The notes under the pieces: generated by a model
The model's database searches: none
What the model saw: only the letters and a program-made list of their open reading frames with translations
What the model was told of the DNA's origin: nothing
NCBI GenBank assembly: GCA_049516155.1
Contig: JBEKTJ010000051.1
Coordinates: forward strand, 1-64,000
DNA length: 64,000 nt
DNA from: Bog-159 sp049516155
GTDB lineage: Bacteria; Acidobacteriota; Terriglobia; Bryobacterales; Bryobacteraceae
Direction: 5' to 3'
Position numbers and translations under genes: made by a program
Part shown: positions 24,741 through 31,770 of the stretch, in pieces
Numbering within the stretch: the stretch's first letter is position 1
Layout: every line of letters begins with the position of its first letter

Positions 24741-24769
24741 ACTATAGACTAAGTCCACAACTAAGTCAA
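24741..24769 (-). promoter_or_regulatory. Sigma-70 promoter and operator of the toxin-antitoxin pair
   Basis: On the minus strand, TTGACT (24769-24764) and TATAGT (24746-24741) are separated by exactly 17 bases, a near-consensus promoter six bases before the antitoxin start. The spacer and -35 hold two copies of a near-palindrome: GACTAAGTC (24747-24755) and AACTAAGTC (24759-24767), 12 bases apart, well placed for a Phd-type repressor. It overlaps the 3' end of the DUF1810 gene. Confidence 0.7.
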
Positions 24770-25210
24770 CACTATCGGCGCCGCCTGCAATCGCAGTTGT
24801 TGAAGAGTCAATGGGTCGGATTCGCCCCCGCAAAATTTCTCTAACGCATCCATAAAAATTTGGTTGTCCGGCGTGGCGCGGGCGAACAACGTCATACAGG
24901 ATCGAAACTTCAGATCGTCGGGATAGCCGAAAATCTGGTGGATCGAACGGCCCTCCACAAGACTTACCAACCGCGTACATTCTCGCAACCTCGGCCCAAG
25001 GATCGGATGGTCGAGATAAGCCTTGGCTTCCTCCAGCGAAGAAATTGCGAACTCGCGTGCGGTCCGGGTGTGGCCAAGACCTTTGATCTGCGGAAAAACA
25101 AACCACATCCAATGACCGCTCTTGCGACCGTGCTGCAGATCCGCACAAACTTCTCCGAAGACCGGATTCTGCGCGTCCAAAAAGCGTCGCAGATTGTAAG
25201 GGTCGTTCAT
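24761..25210 (-). CDS. DUF1810-family protein
   Basis: 149 residues with the family pattern NLRRFLDAQNPVFGEVCADL, GRKSGHWMWFVFPQIKGLG, and LGPRLRECTRLV then IFGYPDDLKFRSCMTLF. Start ATG 25210 follows GGAGG. The family is widespread in soil bacteria and cytosolic; its biochemical role is not established. Its last codons lie within the promoter of the toxin-antitoxin pair, so its transcription may interfere with, or contribute to, expression of that pair. Confidence 0.88.
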   Translation of the reverse strand: MNDPYNLRRFLDAQNPVFGEVCADLQHGRKSGHWMWFVFPQIKGLGHTRTAREFAISSLEEAKAYLDHPILGPRLRECTRLVSLVEGRSIHQIFGYPDDLKFRSCMTLFARATPDNQIFMDALEKFCGGESDPLTLQQLRLQAAPIVLT

Positions 25211-25263
25211 GCCGGCCTCCCGTAGCATGCAAGGCGATAGCCCTGCTGCTATTATCTTCCTAT

Positions 25264-25788
25264 ATGGCGGGCTATGAGCCAGGCGATCGTCCCACGATTC
25301 TGAGCAAACAGTTCCTGATGACGTTTGGCATCGCACTGGCGGTTGTCCTGATTGCCGTCGCCGCAATTCTGTATATCCAGCGCGGCGCGCATGTCGAGTT
25401 AAAAGGCTCCATCCTGAAGGTGCGCACGATGGGGATGGAGGATAACAGCTCTCTAGCCGTGGTCGATTTCCGCTTCGTGAACCCTTCCGACTATCCGTTT
25501 GTGGTGCGCAGCGTGGATGTCTCCGCCACGGGCGCCGACGGGCAAAACTACACAAGCACGCCGGTGCCGGAGGTAGATGCCAAGCGAATCTTCGAGTATT
25601 ACCCCATTCTGGGCCGGAAGTTCAATACGTCGCTGCTTACGCGCGACAAAATTGCGGGGCGGCACTCGGAAGACCGCATGATTGTGGCGCGTTTCGAAAT
25701 GCCCGTCGCCAAGCTGGACGCGCGCACCAACCTGAAAATCCGTATTGAGGACGTCGATGGCCCGGTTTCCGAATTGTTTGAGAAATAG
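25264..25788 (+). CDS. Membrane-anchored hypothetical protein
   Basis: 174 residues. One membrane helix at about 17-38 (FLMTFGIALAVVLIAVAAILYI) is followed by an extracytoplasmic beta-rich domain (VELKGSILKVRTMGMEDNSS, FRFVNPSDYPFVVRSVDV). That pattern looks like a conserved immunoglobulin- or LEA-like fold used in late-embryogenesis-type envelope proteins, but I cannot assign a family. It overlaps the LssY_C gene by 32 bases, so the two are coupled. Confidence 0.65.
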   Translation: MAGYEPGDRPTILSKQFLMTFGIALAVVLIAVAAILYIQRGAHVELKGSILKVRTMGMEDNSSLAVVDFRFVNPSDYPFVVRSVDVSATGADGQNYTSTPVPEVDAKRIFEYYPILGRKFNTSLLTRDKIAGRHSEDRMIVARFEMPVAKLDARTNLKIRIEDVDGPVSELFEK

Positions 25789-26980
25789 CTTGCTGGCGGG
25801 CTGGGCCCTGGCTCTGCCGGCAGTGGCAGCGGTGGTCCCCGCAGGCACCCAGATCCAGATCCGGCTGAAGACCAAAATCGCCTCCAACACTTCCAAGCCG
25901 GACGACCCCATCGAAAGCATCGTAATCGCGCCGGCGGTGGTGAATGGGGCGACTGCCATACCCGCGGGTGTCATGCTGCGCGGGGTGGTCACGGGGGCCA
26001 GTGCCGCCACCGATCCGACGGTGCGGGCGACCATGGCGGTCGATTTCCGGGAACTCGAAATGGGTGGCCAGCGCATACATGTACACACTCAATTGACGGC
26101 AGTCGAGAACGCGCGAGAGAGCGTCAACGATAAGGGCGAAATCCAAGGCATACTCGCGAATGAAACGCTCTCTTCGCGTATGGATTCGGGAATCGACAAG
26201 GTCACGGAAAAGTATTCGGGTTTGGGCGGCTTTCTCAGCGCCGCCAAGAAAGCTGTGTTCAAGGAGACGGAAGGCGATATCGTATACGATTCCGGCGTGG
26301 AGATGGATCTGAAGCTGACCGCCGAGCTAACGCTGACCGGACCGCCGCCGCCCGGTCCGGATGCCGCGCTGCTACCCGTCGCGAATCCGGGAGCGTTGAT
26401 CGCGCTGGTGAACCGGCAGCCGTTTCAGACCCGCGCGCAGAAGCCGCCCGATCCGTCCGACATCACCACTTTGATGTTCATCGGCAGCCAGGAGCAGGTG
26501 CAGGGGGCGTTCGCCGATGCCGGCTGGAGCCAGGCTTCCAAGCTGGGCGAGAAATCCAAATTCGAAACCATGCGCGCGATTGCCGAGGACCGGGGATACA
26601 GTGAGGCCCCGGTTTCGATCCTGTACTTGGATGGACGGCCGCCGGATATGGTTTTCGAGAAGGCGAACAATACCTTTTCGAAGCGGCATCACCTGCGCAT
26701 CTGGCTGCGGCCCGATCAATACCAGGGTGAGCCAGTGTGGGTGTGCGCCGCCACGCACGATACCGGGATCGACTTTTCGGCCAAGGACCGTACATTCATC
26801 CATAAGATCGATTCGCAGATCGACATAGAGCGTTCGAAGGTGGTGAACGATCTGCTGCTCACGGGCAAGGTGCAATCGCTTTTGATGGTGGATCGTGCGA
26901 ACGTGCCGCGGAACGGTCAGAATGCGACGGGGGATAATTTGACTACGGACGGTAAGATGGCGGTGGCGATTCTGGAGTGA
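25757..26980 (+). CDS. Exported protein with LssY-like C-terminal domain
   Basis: 407 residues from the ATG at 25757 (GAGG ribosome site). Signal peptide about 1-25 (LLAGWALALPAVAA). The middle part resembles envelope proteins with TrbI/VirB10-like beta strands (AGTQIQIRLKTKIAS, IPAGVMLRGVVTGA). The last 190 residues (MFIGSQEQVQGAFADAGW, KRHHLRIWLRP, WVCAATHDTGIDFS) match the LssY_C domain, found alone or on PAP2 phosphatases; its role is not known. Operon with the preceding membrane protein. Confidence 0.75.
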   Translation: MARFPNCLRNSLLAGWALALPAVAAVVPAGTQIQIRLKTKIASNTSKPDDPIESIVIAPAVVNGATAIPAGVMLRGVVTGASAATDPTVRATMAVDFRELEMGGQRIHVHTQLTAVENARESVNDKGEIQGILANETLSSRMDSGIDKVTEKYSGLGGFLSAAKKAVFKETEGDIVYDSGVEMDLKLTAELTLTGPPPPGPDAALLPVANPGALIALVNRQPFQTRAQKPPDPSDITTLMFIGSQEQVQGAFADAGWSQASKLGEKSKFETMRAIAEDRGYSEAPVSILYLDGRPPDMVFEKANNTFSKRHHLRIWLRPDQYQGEPVWVCAATHDTGIDFSAKDRTFIHKIDSQIDIERSKVVNDLLLTGKVQSLLMVDRANVPRNGQNATGDNLTTDGKMAVAILE

Positions 26981-26983
26981 GGT

Positions 26984-27006
26984 GAGGCAGCGCATGGCGC
27001 TGCCTC
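26984..27006. terminator. Hairpin in convergent junction (possible bidirectional terminator)
   Basis: GAGGCAGCG (26984-26992) pairs with CGCTGCCTC (26998-27006) around CATGG. It lies between the convergent LssY_C gene and the first TPR-TolB gene. There is no T-run, so intrinsic termination is plausible but not certain. Confidence 0.5.
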
Positions 27007-27018
27007 TCAGGCTAACGC

Positions 27019-29043
27019 TTAATGCGCGGGAGGCGCGAAGTTCTCCAGCGACCAGAGTTCGTACACGGTATCGTACTCGCCGGCGGCGACTATGACCCTG
27101 CGCCCGTCTGGACTGATTTCCAGACTGCCGTCCGGTGTGCTGGTTGGAAAATCGCCCAAACGCTCCGGTTGGCCGCCGACCGTCGAGACACGGAACAAGC
27201 CGTGTTTTCCCGCGGAATCGACAGTGTGGTAGAGGAGCCAGTTGCCATCGGGCGTAACGTTGAAGTGGCCCGCGTGGGGATCCGAAAGCAGGGGCTTCCA
27301 ATCGCCGCCAGAGGTGGGGCGTATCTTGACGTTGCGCTGCCCGTCCACCTCAATGACCCAGCCCTCGTCCGGCGATACCAATCCATAGGCTTCCGACGAA
27401 AACCGCGCCAGTGCGGTCTCCCGCCCGGTCGCAATTTCCCATCGCAGCAGCTCCCCTTCCTTGACGAAGTCGCCCCTGAACATGTAAAGCGCCTGGTCGT
27501 TGCGACTGGACTGGAGACCAAACAGCGGCGGCGCCGGAAAGGTATGGAGGCGCTCGACTTGGCCGGAGTCGGCGGCAATCGAAAGAATTTCGGTTTGTCC
27601 CATCTTGTTTTCGGCGCATAAAAGCTTAGGCTGTTGAGCCGCCCACGTGCAATGCGTGTAGCCGAGCGCGTGATAGATCTCGCGATCTCCTCCGCTGGAG
27701 AGGTTGCGCAGACGGATGGAATCGCCCCCGGTCTGCCCCATATCCTGGTGCTGCGCACTATAGACGATTTGATTGCCGTCGCCAGAAAATTGGGGCTGCG
27801 GGTTGAGCATGTTGCCAAGGGGGAGATCCAGGCGTTTCCAATCGCCCGGACGACTATTCGCATCGAGGGACGCGAGATAGATAGCCCACGCGCCGCCAGG
27901 TTCCACCGAACGGTAAATCAGGCCCCCGGCGGCTGTGGTGGCGCCCTCTTCGAAATCGCCAACCCTTACAAAGACCGGCGCGCCTGCCGATTTGCCGTCC
28001 TTTATTGGCAGGAGATGCAGCGCGCCCTTCCCTGTGCGTTCACTGGCAATGGCCAGATAGCGTCCGTCGGCGGTCCAATCGAGAAGCTTGAGCGAGGGCA
28101 GCATGCTGGTTAGCCGCTCCCCGTAGACCAGTTCCGGCGCTCCACCTTCGGCGGGCATGACGAAGATTTGCGAGACCGGATCCGCAACAGACGACGGTTG
28201 TGCTTGATATGCCACCAAACGGCCATCCGGAGAGAAGTTGACAGCCGTCACTTTTGCGGCTTTCAGGCTCAGCAATTCGCGGGTTTGGCCGTCGGCAACC
28301 GAGATCCTCAACAGACGGCTCATACCGTCTTTAAACTGGGAGTACAGCAGGTAGCGATTGTCCCAGGACCAGGAGGGCCAACTATAAGGGCGGGCATCCA
28401 GTTTGGCGATCTCGCGGTAACCCGAGCCATCGGTGTTGACGACCGCTATGGTCCGCCCCTGCCCGCTCTTCGATCGGAAGCTAAGGTAGACCATCGAAAA
28501 ATCCTTGGACGCAGAAAAACCGGGCAGGTCGTCGAGTTTGGCGTTGAATATGACCCGCTTGCTATTGCCTGCAATGTCGCCGTAAATCAGTTCCCCGGTC
28601 GCACTGTTTTCATAGACGATGCGGTGGCCATCGGTATCGCCTGGGCCAACGTGAGGGTTAGTTATCTCGATCCTGCGCTGTGTCATGGTCGAGGGCGCAG
28701 CCGCATGGCTGTCCTGCCTCAACGCCGCCAGACGCGCGCGCGCCTGTGTGGCGGGCTCGCGCTGATCGCTAAAGTCGCGCGCTACCTGCTCATACAGCTT
28801 TACGGCCTTATCCTGGCCCAGCTTCTCGTAACATCGGGCTTCCTGCACTAACGCCTTGGCGGCGAGTGCGCGGTCCGACGCAAATTCCTTGGCGACGCGC
28901 TGGTAAAGCTTAATGGCTTCTTCCAGATTTCCCGCGGCGCGCTCCTCTGTGACAGCTTTCTGAAACAGCTCCGCTCCAGCATCGGCGGCGGCAAGCGCGG
29001 CTGTCCCGAACATCAGGCATGCAATTAAGATTGTCAGCTTCAT
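27019..29043 (-). CDS. Exported TPR/TolB-like beta-propeller protein, module 1
   Basis: 674 residues. Signal peptide MKLTILIACLMFGTAALA, start fixed by AAGGAG upstream of ATG 29043. Residues about 25-105 are TPR-like helices (AVTEERAAGNLEEAIKLYQRV, ARCYEKLGQDKAVKLYEQVA). About 130-670 form a TolB-like propeller with repeated blades (SPDGRLVAYQA, TADGRYLAIAS, TPDGNWLLYHT, SPDGRRVIVAA). Probably periplasmic. It lies 101 bases after a kinase/regulator pair and is closely similar to the protein encoded at 37466-39577, which sits in the same relation to a second kinase/regulator pair. Role unknown; perhaps the sensor partner or target of the two-component system. Confidence 0.85.
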   Translation of the reverse strand: MKLTILIACLMFGTAALAAADAGAELFQKAVTEERAAGNLEEAIKLYQRVAKEFASDRALAAKALVQEARCYEKLGQDKAVKLYEQVARDFSDQREPATQARARLAALRQDSHAAAPSTMTQRRIEITNPHVGPGDTDGHRIVYENSATGELIYGDIAGNSKRVIFNAKLDDLPGFSASKDFSMVYLSFRSKSGQGRTIAVVNTDGSGYREIAKLDARPYSWPSWSWDNRYLLYSQFKDGMSRLLRISVADGQTRELLSLKAAKVTAVNFSPDGRLVAYQAQPSSVADPVSQIFVMPAEGGAPELVYGERLTSMLPSLKLLDWTADGRYLAIASERTGKGALHLLPIKDGKSAGAPVFVRVGDFEEGATTAAGGLIYRSVEPGGAWAIYLASLDANSRPGDWKRLDLPLGNMLNPQPQFSGDGNQIVYSAQHQDMGQTGGDSIRLRNLSSGGDREIYHALGYTHCTWAAQQPKLLCAENKMGQTEILSIAADSGQVERLHTFPAPPLFGLQSSRNDQALYMFRGDFVKEGELLRWEIATGRETALARFSSEAYGLVSPDEGWVIEVDGQRNVKIRPTSGGDWKPLLSDPHAGHFNVTPDGNWLLYHTVDSAGKHGLFRVSTVGGQPERLGDFPTSTPDGSLEISPDGRRVIVAAGEYDTVYELWSLENFAPPAH

Positions 29044-29144
29044 GTGAAATCTCCTTCGCCTCCTAGAATGCGCTTTCCGCCTTCGAGGGTCGTCACGGAT
29101 ATCCACGCCCGGTGCAAAGAAAATGCAAGATCTATGTCATGAAA

Positions 29145-29837
29145 TTATGGAGTGAACTTGTATCCGACGCCGTGTACCGTGCGGATGTGTTCAGGCTCTG
29201 GCGCGTCCCGCTCCAGTTTGGCGCGCAGCCCAGCCACGTGGTTATCCACAGTGCGCGTGGAAGGATACGACTCGAAGCCCCACACCCCGTTCAACAGATC
29301 GTCGCGCGTCACTACCTGGCCCGCGCGAGCAGCCAAGAAACGCAGGACGGCGAATTCCTTGCGCGTCATCTCCACCGGTTCTCCGTTGCGGCGCGCTTCG
29401 TAACTGCGGAAGTCGATCTCAACTCCGCCGAAGCTCAGGTTATCCGGTAGATCGGGAGCGCCCTCCGGGCACTGCTGGCTGCGCCGCAAGAGCGCACGCA
29501 CGCGGGCCATTAGCTCACGCACGGAAAATGGTTTGGTGACGTAATCGTCCGCGCCCAGATCCAGGCCCAGCACGCGATCCGGCTCCTCGCTGCGCGCGGT
29601 CAACATCAGAATCGGCGTTTGGATGCCTTCGCCGCGCAGCTTGCGGCAGAGTTCGAACCCGCTCATGCGCGGCAGCATCAGATCCAGCACAATCAGGTCG
29701 GGCTTGCGCTCCTGGTGCAGGCGGTAACCGGTCTCGCCGTCCGAGGCGGCGATGACGTCATAGCCTTCGAAGCGCAGATTGTCGCAGAGGCCGCGCAAAA
29801 TGGCCGGATCGTCCTCGATTGCCAGAACCGTTGTCAT
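29145..29837 (-). CDS. OmpR/PhoB-family response regulator, module 1
   Basis: 230 residues. Receiver domain 1-120 with ED at 8-9, phospho-acceptor D52 (IVLDLMLPRMSG), and K in DYVTKPFSV. Winged-helix DNA-binding domain about 130-230 (MTRKEFAVLRFLAARAGQVVTRDDLL, STRTVDNHVAGLRAKL, RTVHGVGYKFTP). Its start overlaps the kinase stop by ATGA. It is the natural candidate to bind the direct TGTCA repeats found upstream of its own operon and of the exported-protein gene at 31771-34203. Confidence 0.94.
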   Translation of the reverse strand: MTTVLAIEDDPAILRGLCDNLRFEGYDVIAASDGETGYRLHQERKPDLIVLDLMLPRMSGFELCRKLRGEGIQTPILMLTARSEEPDRVLGLDLGADDYVTKPFSVRELMARVRALLRRSQQCPEGAPDLPDNLSFGGVEIDFRSYEARRNGEPVEMTRKEFAVLRFLAARAGQVVTRDDLLNGVWGFESYPSTRTVDNHVAGLRAKLERDAPEPEHIRTVHGVGYKFTP

Positions 29838-31696
29838 GCGCGCGCCTCACCGGGAAGCGTGACGGGAATAAAGAGGCAAAAGGTGCTGCCGGCGCCCGGC
29901 GCGCTTTCCACTTCCACACGCCCGCCGTGAGCTTGCGCAATATGCGCCACCAGCGTCAGCCCCAGGCCTGTTCCGGCAATCAGACGGCTTTCGTGCGAAG
30001 GGGCGCGATAGAATTTCTCGAACACGCGTTTGCGCTCATCGGGCGCCATTCCGAGACCATGGTCCACCACCTCGATGACCGCATCTCCTTTGCGCGCGCC
30101 CAGGCGCAGATCGATTTCGCGCGCGTCGCCGGAGTACTTCATGGCATTGGTGAGAAGGTTCAGGATGGCTTGCTGAATGGCGTCGGGGTCGGCTTGCACG
30201 CCGGGCATTTCATCCTGAACGGTAAGATGCAACTGGAATCCCTGCTGGGCGAGCGGAAATTGCATCGCGCGCGCGGCCGATCCGGCCACCTCCTCGAGCC
30301 GCGTGGGCCGCAGGCGGTAGATCTTCTTGCCCTGTTCGATCTTCGAGAAATCGAGCACATTATCGACTAGGCGGGCCAGGCGCTCGCTCTCATTGACGAT
30401 GGTATCCAGATACTCGGATTTGGTGCGCTCGTCGCCGGTCCGGCCCATGGCGAGCGTCTCGGCGAACATGCGGATGGCCGTCAATGGGGTTTTCAACTCG
30501 TGCGAGACGCTGGCCACGAACTGGGAACGCACTTCGTTCAGGTGAACGTCGCGGTTGACATCGCGCAAGAGCAGGTAGCCGCCGAAGACAGCAACGCCCA
30601 GCACCAGCGCCAGCCCCGCGATCCAAATGCCGAGCGGCAATCCGGAGCGGACGCTTTCCGGGAACCGGTTGTCGGACCATTCCACATGCAGACCCGGGAA
30701 CTCGTCGCCTAAAGTGTCGCCGCCGGCCGCGCGCGCGCGCAGCTTCACGCCCGGAGGGGCAACCCTGGTGGACGATACCGCCAGCACCAATCCCGGCAGT
30801 GGCGGTTGCGGCGACGTCAGGGTGACCAGCCAGGGCTCGTCGCCGTAGGGAACCCAAGCCGATCCGCCGCCCGATTCAATTCGCGCACGCACGCCTGCAA
30901 AATCCTTGGCCAGCGCCGCGGCTTGCTCCATCTCTGCTATTCGTTCGGAGATTTTTGGTCCGTCGCCGACGAGCGGGCGGATCATATAGAGTTCGGGCAG
31001 CGTGAGCCGCCATTCGCCGTTTATTGCCTGGCGGAGGAATCCCAGTACGGCAGCCGTTTCGCGCCCGGCCGACAGCAGGCGATCGGCGGCATAGAAGCGG
31101 TAGCCGACTCCCTGTTCATCCCTGGCATCCGGGGGCGCGTTCAACAGAGCTTGGTATAGCTTGGCTGCTTCCTCGGGTTTGCCGGCCTTCGCGAGCGCTC
31201 GCGCCAGCAACAGGCGAGCTTCCGTGCTTTCCGTGGGGTTGCCAGCGGAGGACAGCGACAAGCGATAGGCCGCCGCCGCGCCGGCATAATCTTTCTTGAT
31301 GAACTCCTGGGCCTCGCCTTCCTGGCGATGCCGGGCAAATGCCGCAGAATCTTTCGCGGCCGCGGCCTCCAACGGCCCATCCCAAGGAAAGACCAGGCGA
31401 TCGGCCTGCACGCTCGCGGTAAATACCACTGCCGGATTGTCGGAGTCCTGCGACCGGTTCACGTCAAGCGAGCGAATCAGCCTGTTGATCTCTTGCAGCT
31501 TGATGGCTTCCAGGTGCGCGTCCAGTTCCCGGCGCAACTGGTCCAGGGCGATGTGCCGCTGGTCGGCGGCCCGTTTGGCGGCGAGTTCCCGATCCTGATA
31601 CAGAATCCGGCTGGCCAATCCGACCAGCACTGCCGCAGGTACCAGGATGGCGGCGAGGAACAGGAAGACTTGTCGCTTGTAGCGGGTGACGTGCAT
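29834..31696 (-). CDS. Sensor histidine kinase with TPR-like extracytoplasmic domain, module 1
   Basis: 620 residues. Membrane helix at about 10-30, then a large extracytoplasmic domain (30-360) with TPR-like segments (STEARLLLARALAKAGKPEEAAKLYQALL), a second membrane helix near 365-385, then HisKA (FVASVSHELKTPLTAIRMFAE) and HATPase (NLLTNAMKYS; DHGLGMAPDE; TGLGLTLVAHIAQAHGG). Partner of the regulator encoded directly downstream. The TPR-like sensor and the TPR domain of the neighbouring TolB-like protein could interact, but this is speculative. Its promoter region holds a palindrome and TGTCA direct repeat also seen upstream of the 810-residue exported protein. Confidence 0.92.
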   Translation of the reverse strand: MHVTRYKRQVFLFLAAILVPAAVLVGLASRILYQDRELAAKRAADQRHIALDQLRRELDAHLEAIKLQEINRLIRSLDVNRSQDSDNPAVVFTASVQADRLVFPWDGPLEAAAAKDSAAFARHRQEGEAQEFIKKDYAGAAAAYRLSLSSAGNPTESTEARLLLARALAKAGKPEEAAKLYQALLNAPPDARDEQGVGYRFYAADRLLSAGRETAAVLGFLRQAINGEWRLTLPELYMIRPLVGDGPKISERIAEMEQAAALAKDFAGVRARIESGGGSAWVPYGDEPWLVTLTSPQPPLPGLVLAVSSTRVAPPGVKLRARAAGGDTLGDEFPGLHVEWSDNRFPESVRSGLPLGIWIAGLALVLGVAVFGGYLLLRDVNRDVHLNEVRSQFVASVSHELKTPLTAIRMFAETLAMGRTGDERTKSEYLDTIVNESERLARLVDNVLDFSKIEQGKKIYRLRPTRLEEVAGSAARAMQFPLAQQGFQLHLTVQDEMPGVQADPDAIQQAILNLLTNAMKYSGDAREIDLRLGARKGDAVIEVVDHGLGMAPDERKRVFEKFYRAPSHESRLIAGTGLGLTLVAHIAQAHGGRVEVESAPGAGSTFCLFIPVTLPGEARA

Positions 31697-31716
31697 CGGG
31701 GCAACTGCTGATCATT

Positions 31717-31754
31717 GTAAGGCTCCCGCGCGGGAAGTTGTCATGGAATTGTCT
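31717..31754 (-). promoter_or_regulatory. Shared palindrome/TGTCA-repeat promoter element upstream of kinase module 1
   Basis: Plus strand order: -10-like ATTGTA (TACAAT on minus, 31715-31720), palindrome TCCCGCGCGGGA (31724-31735), then TGTCA (31739-31743) and TGTCT (31750-31754), an 11-bp direct repeat like a Pho box. About 58 bases align with the element at 34253-34311. It reads toward the kinase gene (ATG 31696). Likely an OmpR-type regulator site. Confidence 0.6.
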
Positions 31755-31770
31755 GGAAATCGCTCCCCAT

